DNA of 64,000 nucleotides. Origin: Afipia sp. Its GTDB lineage: Bacteria; Pseudomonadota; Alphaproteobacteria; Rhizobiales; Xanthobacteraceae. Where the stretch lies: contig JANQAK010000001.1 in NCBI GenBank assembly GCA_024707075.1, forward strand, positions 1,696,001 to 1,760,000. Reading direction: 5' to 3'. Position numbers and translations under genes: made by a program. Numbering within the stretch: the stretch's first letter is position 1; the number at the start of each line of letters is the position of its first letter. The notes beneath the pieces were generated by a model, which saw nothing but the letters and a program-made list of their open reading frames with translations, ran no database searches and was not told the DNA's origin. Below are positions 18,149-26,300 of this stretch, piece by piece.

Positions 18149-19301
18149 TCGCTTCGCTTTCCTCTTTCTCAGCGCCGTCAAGAATTTCCCGGATTTCCCG
18201 GCGGTTCAGTTGAAGCAAGCGGGCGAGTTGTCCCTCGCTATAGATTTCCTTCTTCCACGCTTCGCGCGCAAGCAGGGCAAGGCGCGGAGGCACAAGGCCC
18301 TGGGCGCGGGCCGCGTTGATTTTCCGGTCCGGCAGATCGCCCAGCACCTGCCGCACCTGATCGTCAGTAATGCCGCCGTTCGCAAGAAACCAATCCCAGG
18401 TGCCGTCGCGGGCAAGCTTTAGTTCTTCAAGGCGGCGCACCATGGCCTCGCGAGAAACGCCAAACGCCTGAGCGAGAAGAATGATGTGGCGGCGCGTCAG
18501 ATGCGACTGGCCGGCGGTGATTGCCGCGAACCGCTGGCGCACGGCCCGCGCAGGCGTGATGAAGCAACGCTGGAAGGCGTTGGCGTAGCGCTCTTCGCGC
18601 GACGTGAACCGCTCATCTTCCGTCAGCACTTCAGGCTGGCGTCGGGTTGAGATAAAATGTGCGGTCTCATGCACTCCGGACTGCGTGAGACGTTCAGGAG
18701 GATGATTTGCATTCAACAAAATGCAGGCACCGGCCATGTCATCATAGGCGAACAGGCCCGATACCTTGCCGTCAAGGGGCCGCACATAGACGCGAATGCC
18801 GAGCTGTAGATCGAGAATCGAGACAATATCGGTGACGGGACCAGGACCAAGACCGAGCCAGTCGCGCAGTTCCTGTGCGTCCTGTTCCGCTTGAGCGCGG
18901 ATATCGCCCGGGAGAATCGGTCGTTCGGGCGGATAGTTTCGGGCACGGCTGACGCCAAGAGTGTTTTCCAGTTCGACTTCAGCGCGGACGAGATCATTTA
19001 GCAGGCGCGTCGCGCGCTCGACCGCGTCGTCGCTGCTCTCCTCCAATTTCCGGAAGCGAGGCACCATGTCGAGCTGCACCGCCTCCCGGCGCAGCAGGGC
19101 ATTCGCCGAAGTGCGGTAGGCCGTAGCAAGCTTCTGCAGTTCATCCATGTGGACGCGACGCTTGCCCTGTTCGATGGCTACGAGGGTCGTACGCACGACA
19201 CCGGCTATTGCCGCCGCATCGGCCTGGGTCAGTTTCACGTTTTCGCGCGCCAGCCGCAGGCGCTCGCCGATCTCCGTATCCGTTAATCTCTCACTGCTCA
19301 T
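18123..19301 (-). CDS. XRE-family HTH + ImmA/IrrE metalloprotease fusion
   Basis: 392 residues from ATG 19301 (MSSERLTDTEIG), which overlaps the stop of the QueC-like gene as ATGA; longer starts at 19319 and 19367 lie inside that gene. An N-terminal helix-turn-helix (about 11-65, LTQADAAAIAGVVRTTLVAI) is followed by a COG2856 peptidase domain with HETAH at 211-215 and a downstream acidic helix (ERYANAFQRCF). Proteins of this type cleave or sense a repressor to switch on phage-related or stress genes. In this operon it probably combines DNA-binding control with proteolytic activation of a partner. The PIN protein follows with overlapping reading frames. Confidence 0.87.
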   Translation of the reverse strand: MSSERLTDTEIGERLRLARENVKLTQADAAAIAGVVRTTLVAIEQGKRRVHMDELQKLATAYRTSANALLRREAVQLDMVPRFRKLEESSDDAVERATRLLNDLVRAEVELENTLGVSRARNYPPERPILPGDIRAQAEQDAQELRDWLGLGPGPVTDIVSILDLQLGIRVYVRPLDGKVSGLFAYDDMAGACILLNANHPPERLTQSGVHETAHFISTRRQPEVLTEDERFTSREERYANAFQRCFITPARAVRQRFAAITAGQSHLTRRHIILLAQAFGVSREAMVRRLEELKLARDGTWDWFLANGGITDDQVRQVLGDLPDRKINAARAQGLVPPRLALLAREAWKKEIYSEGQLARLLQLNRREIREILDGAEKEESEANELVKIPH

Positions 19302-20671
19302 TGACTTGCCCGCGTCCATTTTCTGACGAAGGAGCGCACTCCCAGGTCTTTCACAAAACCATTCCATTCCGCCGCATGCCGTTCAAACATGCGGACGAGC
19401 TTCTCTTCGGCTACCGGTGCCGATATTCCAAGCGCCATTCCTGTCAGGAGTGCATGCCGTTGAACGGCGGAACGGGCATCGTCCGTCGCCATGTCGGCCA
19501 TGTGATCCAGATGAAGGGTTCCCGCAATCGCATATCGCTCGAATGCGGGACTCTTCCGGGTGAAATCCGGATGGATCGCGTCGGCAAACGAGGGAGCACT
19601 CAGGTTGGTGCAGATATAAGTGCCAGCCTTTTCATCCAGACCGGCGGCGTGGACACTCATGCGACGTAGCATGCAGGCAGCGCAGACGCCGCACTGCAGG
19701 AGCTTACCGTTTAGCGAGCTCCAGCGGCTGTCTCTCCAGCATGATTTGGTGTCTCTCCAGGAACCGGCCTCCGTCAGGGCCGCGAATTCCTTTAAAGTTT
19801 CACCCTTGGTGTGCCAAAGACGCGGGAAGGTGAAACGAAAGGTCTTTCCAAGCAAGGCTTTGAGGAAGCGCGTCATCCTCGCCGTAAAGAGCGGATGATT
19901 GCGGTAGTCAGGATAAGCGTGGCTTACCGTCACCAACGCCGGACCGAAAGCGCCCTGGCCGCTTTCCGGAATGAGAATTTCTCCGGCATCAGCCAGGTAA
20001 GCGGCAAGCCCACCGATGAGAGCGAACTTAAAGCCCCGACTCCGGGCCGTCGTCTCGCCGTTGCCCATCGAGGCTTTGAATTCATAGGGCACCTTTGTGA
20101 ACGGCAGAAGCTGGCCATCGACGACAGGCTTGCCGGCAGCTTTCGGTCCGACGCGGACCCGTACTAACTTCTCGCCCAGCGTTTTGCCCATAAGTCCTGC
20201 GACGGCCCGCGAGTCCATTCCGTCGCTGTACGCAATCACGGCTTCAGTCGGCCTAGGAAACGGCAGGCATTCCTGCATCGGGGCAGGAAAAGCCTTCAGA
20301 CGCTTTACGAATTCAAGGGTCCAGAAATCGCCGGTCAAAAATCCCAATGCATCATGTAAAGAGTTGGAAACGGCCGGATAGCTCCAACGAGCCGGATCAT
20401 GCACCGGAAGTCGCACAGCGATGCGCCGCGCCCAGCCGCGGGAGGGGCGCTTGATCACGCGGTCGGAGAATTCGACCGCGGCGGCGAGCACCATCGCGTC
20501 ATAAATTACCGGTTCCCACGAAGCGAACGCATAGGATCGCAGCGCGTCGGTGCTGAATTCGAGATCGTGCGCCAGATCGAAGGCGATGCGGCCCTTGCGG
20601 GGCCGGCGTCCGGGTTCGACAACGTCGATTGCGTTCTCGCTGATCGTTACTTTGTAAGCCGTGACGGTCAT
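19298..20671 (-). CDS. QueC-like PP-loop ATPase (deazaguanine-synthase family)
   Basis: 457 residues. The PP-loop motif is AYSDGMDSRA (core SDGMDS at 149-154), a variant of the SGGxDS ATP-binding loop of QueC. Four cysteines (C311, then C327, C330 and C333 in CGVCAAC) make the zinc site seen in QueC. It is almost twice as long as housekeeping QueC (about 230 residues), with an extra N-terminal region. No queuosine genes are nearby. QueC-like proteins are known in the Qat and type IV CBASS defence systems, where they are reported to work on partner proteins. The gene overlaps both neighbours as ATGA, so it belongs to a coupled operon. Domain call is firm; the defence role is inference. Confidence 0.83.
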   Translation of the reverse strand: MTVTAYKVTISENAIDVVEPGRRPRKGRIAFDLAHDLEFSTDALRSYAFASWEPVIYDAMVLAAAVEFSDRVIKRPSRGWARRIAVRLPVHDPARWSYPAVSNSLHDALGFLTGDFWTLEFVKRLKAFPAPMQECLPFPRPTEAVIAYSDGMDSRAVAGLMGKTLGEKLVRVRVGPKAAGKPVVDGQLLPFTKVPYEFKASMGNGETTARSRGFKFALIGGLAAYLADAGEILIPESGQGAFGPALVTVSHAYPDYRNHPLFTARMTRFLKALLGKTFRFTFPRLWHTKGETLKEFAALTEAGSWRDTKSCWRDSRWSSLNGKLLQCGVCAACMLRRMSVHAAGLDEKAGTYICTNLSAPSFADAIHPDFTRKSPAFERYAIAGTLHLDHMADMATDDARSAVQRHALLTGMALGISAPVAEEKLVRMFERHAAEWNGFVKDLGVRSFVRKWTRASQ

Positions 20672-21225
20672 AGCGAGGGCCCCTCATCAACACCCGTATG
20701 ACGGGGTAAGGTGACGGAGCGTCGAGACGGCGGCTTCTCAGAAGATAGAAGGTCGCGGGTGAGAGCGTCGCTATCGAGCTGCTGGCGAGCGGCATCCAGC
20801 CGGGTACGGACATATCCGGAGCTGCGCGGGCTGGCTTCGCGCTGGTAGTGTTCTTCGATTCCGCGAAGGGCATCGCGCGTGGTGTCCTCAATTGCGTTTT
20901 TCACGGCTGCATGGGTGCCGGCCTCGCCGGTCAGGCCGCGGGCGGCAGCTTCGACGGCGCAATCGATGACGTGGGTTGCGGCTGCCGAGCCGCGATGAGC
21001 TTGCCGCAAGGCGTCGAGCCGCTCGATGCGCATCTCAGGGAATAGCGAGTCGCCGCCCATGATGTCGCGGATTTCTTTGATCGGCGCTTCGAGGATTTCT
21101 TTCTTCAGGGCATGAGGCAGCGCTTCGGAGACCTGGTCCGGCGAGAAGGCCGCCTTCGCAGACCGTCCTGCGAAGTCCTTCCAATGCCGCCTCATGGGCA
21201 GGCTTCTATGGGGTCCGTCACTCAT
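20668..21225 (-). CDS. Unknown helical protein, first gene of the QueC-like operon
   Basis: 185 residues from ATG 21225 with GGAG at -8 and a good promoter just upstream. The N-terminus, MSDGPHRSLPMRRHWKDF, is short and distinctive; the rest is helical and soluble with no recognised motif. The stop overlaps the QueC-like start by four bases (ATGA). It is not the QatB of the Qat system by any feature I can see. As the first and smallest partner of a QueC-like enzyme it is the natural candidate for that enzyme's substrate or adaptor; this is inference. Confidence 0.7.
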   Translation of the reverse strand: MSDGPHRSLPMRRHWKDFAGRSAKAAFSPDQVSEALPHALKKEILEAPIKEIRDIMGGDSLFPEMRIERLDALRQAHRGSAAATHVIDCAVEAAARGLTGEAGTHAAVKNAIEDTTRDALRGIEEHYQREASPRSSGYVRTRLDAARQQLDSDALTRDLLSSEKPPSRRSVTLPRHTGVDEGPSL

Positions 21226-21245
21226 GGCGAGTCTCCAATGTCAAA

Positions 21246-21275
21246 AATATATCAAAAATTTTATGACAATGTCAA
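21246..21275 (-). promoter_or_regulatory. Promoter of the QueC-like operon
   Basis: Read on the minus strand, TTGACA (21275-21270), an 18-bp spacer and TATATT (21251-21246) form a near-consensus sigma-70 promoter. Transcription would begin near 21239, giving a leader of about 14 nt before ATG 21225. Three copies of TCAAAAAT (21241, 21252, 21272) overlap it and may bind a regulator, perhaps the operon's own XRE protein. Confidence 0.5.
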
Positions 21276-21303
21276 AAATGGTAGGAAATTGAATGGATCA
21301 TTT

Positions 21304-21334
21304 GCGTAGGGTATCTAAAAATGATACTTTACGC
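21304..21334 (+). promoter_or_regulatory. Inverted repeat at the AbiE promoter (putative AbiEi operator)
   Basis: GCGTAGGGTATC, a 7-base AT-rich loop, then GATACTTTACGC: 12-bp arms with two mismatches, ending two bases before the AbiEi start codon. AbiEi antitoxins are known to bind inverted repeats in their own promoter. The position suggests a very short or absent leader. Confidence 0.5.
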
Positions 21335-21336
21335 GT

Positions 21337-22137
21337 ATGAATTCAGAAAATCGCCTCCATGCCCGGGACTATCTGGCGCGACTCGCCGCCAGCGGGCGCT
21401 ATCATTTTGGGTCCGCCGACGCCCAAAAGGCGCTTGGCGTCTCACCGGCTGCCGCGAAGCTCGCGCTACACCGCCTTGCCAAGCAAGGCCTCATCGCATC
21501 TCCGGCACGAGGCTTTTACATCATCGTCCCGCCGGAATACCGATCCCTCGGGTCTTTGCCGGCAGACCAATTCATCCCCGCACTCATGCAGAGACTCGGT
21601 CTAGCCTACTATGCGGGGTTGCTGAGCGCCGCACAGTATCACGGCGCAGCTCACCATCGTCCTCAGGAATTTCAGGTGATGCTGGCAAAAAGTCGCCGTG
21701 CATTGATTAGCGGAGCCGTCCGCGTCGCCTTTATCGTCCGCAAGGACATCTCGGCGATCCCGGTTCAGAGCTTCAACACCCCGCGCGGCACCGTGCTGGT
21801 TTCTACACCGGAGGCCACCGCCGTCGATCTTGTCGGCTACCCTCGCCATATCGGGGGTCTCGATCAGGCCGCGACCGTTCTTGGAGAACTGGCCGAGAGC
21901 CTTGACGCCGAAAAGCTCGTTGCGGCGGCTCAGACCGCGCCCGTGCCCTGGGCGCAACGGCTCGGCTACCTTCTTGTGAAGGCCGGAGCGGGCGACCGTG
22001 CCGAACCGCTCAAATCATATGTTCGGCAGCATGCCCGGCAGACCGCCGTACTTCTTCCGACCGCGCCTCACAACGATGCAATTCGCGATGATGACTGGAA
22101 GCTCTTGGTCAATGCGGAGGTGGAGCCCGAATTATGA
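21337..22137 (+). CDS. AbiEi-family antitoxin (type IV toxin-antitoxin)
   Basis: 266 residues. An N-terminal winged helix region (FGSADAQKALGVSPAAAKLA, then KQGLIASPARGFYIIV, about 25-65) is followed by the AbiEi-type C-terminal domain containing TPEATAVDLVGYPRHIGGL. The antitoxin represses its own promoter and counteracts the AbiEii nucleotidyltransferase indirectly. The start at ATG 21337 has no Shine-Dalgarno sequence, and a palindrome abuts it. The stop overlaps the toxin gene by four bases, as is usual for this pair. Confidence 0.87.
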   Translation: MNSENRLHARDYLARLAASGRYHFGSADAQKALGVSPAAAKLALHRLAKQGLIASPARGFYIIVPPEYRSLGSLPADQFIPALMQRLGLAYYAGLLSAAQYHGAAHHRPQEFQVMLAKSRRALISGAVRVAFIVRKDISAIPVQSFNTPRGTVLVSTPEATAVDLVGYPRHIGGLDQAATVLGELAESLDAEKLVAAAQTAPVPWAQRLGYLLVKAGAGDRAEPLKSYVRQHARQTAVLLPTAPHNDAIRDDDWKLLVNAEVEPEL

Positions 22138-22961
22138 TCCCGCGCGACTACATCACCGAGTGGCGGTCACAGGCTCCCTGGGTGCAGGATATTCAGGTCG
22201 AGCAAGACCTCGTCATCTGCCGGGCGCTCGTCGAAATATTCACCCATCCGGTGCTTTCAAAGGCTCTAGCCTTCCGCGGCGGCACGGCGCTCTACAAACT
22301 CTACATCACACCCGCCGCCCGCTATTCGGAAGACATCGATCTTGTGCAGGTGAGTGCGGAGCCCGCCGGCGCGGTCATGCAAGCGCTACGCTCTGTCCTT
22401 GATCCGTGGTTGGGCGCGCCACGTTGGAAGCAGACCGAGGGACGCGTAACTTTCGTCTATCGGTTTGCGTCCGAGGACACGCCTCCGATCAATATGAGGC
22501 TAAAAGTCGAGATTAATTCGCGCGAGCATTTTGCCGTCCACGGTTTCAAGCAGGTGCCGTTCAACATCACCTCGCGTTGGTTCAAAGGTCAGTGTCAAAT
22601 CGCGACTTATGAACTTGATGAGCTGCTTGGCACGAAGCTGCGCGCCCTCTACCAGCGCAAGAAGGGTCGTGACCTCTTCGATCTAGCGACTGCCCTGCAG
22701 CAAGATGGGGTCGATCCGGGCCGCATCATCACGACATTTTCCAAATACATGGAGCACGGCGGCCACAACGTTACGCGCGCTATGTTCGAACAGAACATGC
22801 ACCTGAAGCTCAGTGACCCTCAGTTCACCGCCGACATCAGCCCGCTTCTAGCGACCGGGCATTCGTGGGACATAAACAGCGCCGCCGATGTGGTCAGCGC
22901 TGAGTTGATTGAGCGCCTCTCTGGCGAACCATGGAAAGGCGCTTCGCAGGCGACAGAATAA
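22134..22961 (+). CDS. AbiEii-family nucleotidyltransferase toxin
   Basis: 275 residues with the hallmark motifs: RGGTALYK at about 48-55, SEDIDL with the two metal-binding aspartates at about 67 and 69, and the KLRALYQRKKGRDLFDL region at about 168-184. AbiEii/MenT-type toxins transfer nucleotides, in characterised cases to tRNA 3' ends, halting growth after phage infection. It is translated with the antitoxin through an ATGA overlap. All catalytic residues that can be judged by eye are present, so it appears functional. Confidence 0.88.
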   Translation: MIPRDYITEWRSQAPWVQDIQVEQDLVICRALVEIFTHPVLSKALAFRGGTALYKLYITPAARYSEDIDLVQVSAEPAGAVMQALRSVLDPWLGAPRWKQTEGRVTFVYRFASEDTPPINMRLKVEINSREHFAVHGFKQVPFNITSRWFKGQCQIATYELDELLGTKLRALYQRKKGRDLFDLATALQQDGVDPGRIITTFSKYMEHGGHNVTRAMFEQNMHLKLSDPQFTADISPLLATGHSWDINSAADVVSAELIERLSGEPWKGASQATE

Positions 22962-23042
22962 GCGGTCGATGACAATGTCGCCCGGCGCCCGTCACGATCT
23001 CTCCGATCGGTCTTTGTAGTGCACTTCGCCGACCCTTGGTCT

Positions 23043-23318
23043 ATGCAGCCGATTCCAGATAAAGAATTGAATCCCGCCGTGGACGATCTCTTATTCTTCG
23101 TCGATGAAACCGGCCATGAGACTCTTGCTGGAAATCAGGGCCGTTACGGCCACGGCGGCTGCATCGTACTCGGTGCCGGTTACCCACATCTGACAAAGAA
23201 GTGGCGCGAGGTCCGATCTGTTATCGCTTTGGATTCCTTTCTCCCATTGCATGTACCGCAATACGCCCGTCAGCCTGAAGCCCTACGCCCTGTTGTTGAA
23301 ATTCCGATTGATTTGTAG
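23043..23318 (+). pseudogene. DUF3800-like protein, 5' fragment
   Basis: From ATG 23043 the reading gives about 91 residues with LLFFVDETGHE, the first catalytic-type motif of DUF3800 (RNase H-like fold), then GRYGHGGCIVLG and LHVPQYARQP, similar to the LHASDFAR segment of the family. Full members are around 200-250 residues; here the frame stops soon after and the following gene is on the other strand. A truncated remnant next to the restriction enzyme. Confidence 0.6.
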
Positions 23319-23333
23319 GTCTTGTGAATTGGC

Positions 23334-26300
23334 TTAATCGCTGAGGTCCGCTCCTTCGGCGAGGCCGGCCTCCGGCGCACTATAGCCCTGCGGCGTAAAT
23401 GGCATGCGCGGTGGCGCCGTCCGCCACATCAGCTCTACTTCGTCGGCAGTCAGGCCGTAGGCGTCATTCACCAGATCAGACAAGCGGCGCTCCGACGCAA
23501 GCACCTCCGAACGCATGTTTCTCGCCGGCTCAACCGTTGTGGCATATTCGCGCTTCAGTTCCGCAAGTTGCGCGACAGACAGCTTCCGCTTTTTCGGTAT
23601 AAAGTCCCGAACAGCGCCCAAGAACCGATCCGTATCGAGCAACGAAGCCGACAGCAGCGCTGGCTTCAACCCTTTCAGCTCAAATTCGAGCCTAAGCCAT
23701 TCAGCTAGGTTGTGGTCCGCGACTTGATATTGCTCCACCAGAGTGGATGCGCGCGCGACAAGGGTGCCGACCTCTTCCCGCGAAGCCTCATTCAGTGGCG
23801 CGACGGGATACGTCTCCATGAAAGACGTAAAAAACCGCAAGGCTTCATCTTTGCCATGCTGGGCTTTTCTCCAAGCGTACCACCAGCCGATCGGCGCGTT
23901 CAGAGATGCTGCGACATCGGGCGCGGCGGAAGGCAGAAAATAACACGTGTTGTTCGTAAAGCGTCCGCGCGTGTCCACGAGGAACGACGGTGTCCACGCT
24001 ATGTCAACGTACAGAGTCTTCGGCGCATCGAACGAAGCGTAGTACGCGCATGGCCGCAATTCCCACCAATACCGGCCTTGATCTTCCCGGTAGCGCAGCC
24101 CTTTGGGACGCCCGCCTCGGGGATCGGGAATCTCTTCGAAAGTCTTGAAATGACGGTACAGCGCGGGATGTGTTGCCTCAAAAATCCGTTCCGCTGATTG
24201 TTCGTCAGGCGCGCTTGCCCAGGGCCACGGGTGATCACTGCTCGATTTCATTACGATCATGAACAGGCCGGTATCAGGGCAAGACCAACGCGAGATGTCC
24301 TGCCCGCGCAGGTACGGCCGGAAAAGGCTGGCTGACTCTGGGTCTTCGCTGATAAGTCGTTCACGCGTGGGCGCATCGACAATGAAAGCTTCGTTGTAAC
24401 CGGTCTTGATTCCGTAGAGAGGATCGGCGCCGATGACCGACTTCAGCGATTGCCCGCGCTCCCGGATTTTGTTCAGCAGGGAAATACCTTCGGGCCGGTC
24501 GAGAACCCACGTATCACGGGTGAAGTGAAGCCGCGGCAGGAGGAAATTGTAAGCAGGGTTTGAAACGGCTTGCTCAAGATCTTTGTCCGGGACTTCGTCG
24601 CGCGGCATCGAGCACACGACCGTGTTTTCCGGCGGCGGAGCTTCGGTCGGCTTTTGAATAACGAGCACTGAAGGAAAGACGTCTGCATCAGGAAAGAATT
24701 TTTTGGCGTGGCCAAAATCCGCAACAAATTCTACCCAAGCCTTCGTTTCAAACATCGCGCGAAGGCGTTCCGCATAATCGGCGCGCATCCACTTATTCGT
24801 CACGACATAAGAGAGCCTCCCGCCGGGCTTAAGAAGCTTCAGTCCCTGCTCGTAGAAGTAGACGTAAAGGTCAGCTTGGCCAGCGAATGTCTCGTAAAAT
24901 TCTTCTAGCGCGGCCTTATATGGACGAATTAGCTCCTGCCTTACATACGGCGGGTTACCGATCACTGCGTGAAAGCCGCCCCTGAGATCCAGGCTCTCCC
25001 ATTGTGTCCATACGCCGGGAAAGGCGACCTGCCAGTTATGAAAGGCTTCCTTCCGCACCAGTTCGCGCGCGCGCGACAAAATCGCGGCAAACCGGGTCGC
25101 GTTCCCTTTCACGGGGCCGGGAATCTGGTCGAGAACGTCTTTTGACTGAAGCGTTCCACCATTCTCCAGCGGCGGGCCCAACGTGAGACGCCCGCGCGCA
25201 ATGTCAAAGGGGTCTCCATACTGGCCATCCAGCCAGCTCTTTACCGATGTCTCGTCGGCCTTGTCGAGCTTCAGCCAATCCAGTGCATAGAGCAGCTTAA
25301 CGAAGCTGTTGAACGGCCGCGTCTCGCTTTCGATGCCGTCGAACAGAGTCCTGGACTGATGCACTTCGGCGATATCAATGTCGTTCACGCGCTCCAGCTT
25401 CTGCATCGCGAGCGCCTGCGCCATGGCTTTTTGGATAGGCTCATTTATCAGAAGCTGGCCACCCCAGCCGCTAAGGCGATCCATCGCCTCCCTTATCCAG
25501 AATCCGAACAGGGAGTTGCCGCAACGCAGATGATGGTCGAGGAAAGAGAGCGGCGCACCGACCGTGAAGGTATGGAGCCACAACGCCACCTTGGCCAGCT
25601 CGACCGCCATGGGGTTTTTGTCTACCCCATAAATGCAGCGCTTGAGAATTGTTCTTCTGACGATATGCCGGTCATCAAGATGCTCAACAACAAACGGCCA
25701 TTTATGGATGGTCGCTTGCCGAATGATATCGACGCGCGTCTGTTCGATGCTTGCGACGACCGGTGATCGATAAGGTTTGTCGCTCCAATCGACGGTCAAC
25801 TCTGCTTCGGCGATTGCAGCGAGCACCTTATCGGCAAGCCAATCGACGAGGTTGACGAGAAAGTGACCCGAGCCCATTGCGGGATCACAAATGCGCAGTT
25901 CCAAAATTTGAAGGGCCGGATCAAAACCCTGGAGAAGTGCAAGCCGACTGTCGATTGGCCGCTTATCCTTTGCGAGCTTGCCCGCTTCCGCTCTGAAGAT
26001 CGCAAGACGTTCCTCGACAAATGGTCCGACTGACTTCTCGATGATGAGAGAAACGAGACTATCGGGCGTATAGTAGCTGCCCGATTCATGACGGGCAGTG
26101 TCGTCAGCATCGACGACCACCGTGTCATCCGCCGGATCGTATCTAAGTCCATATTCGAGGGTGCGTTCGTAGATAGTGCCGAGCTGTTGAACGCCGAGGT
26201 CACGATAATTGATATAGCGAAATGCTCCGGGTGTTTCCTCCCGATGCGAGAGCTTGAAGATCAGATGCGCAATAACGGCGTCGGGGAGTTCAATCCGGGC

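Noticed and set aside
17531-21225. Qat defence system
   Set aside because: The QueC-like protein fits, but the ATPase and TatD nuclease are missing and the small protein does not look like QatB.
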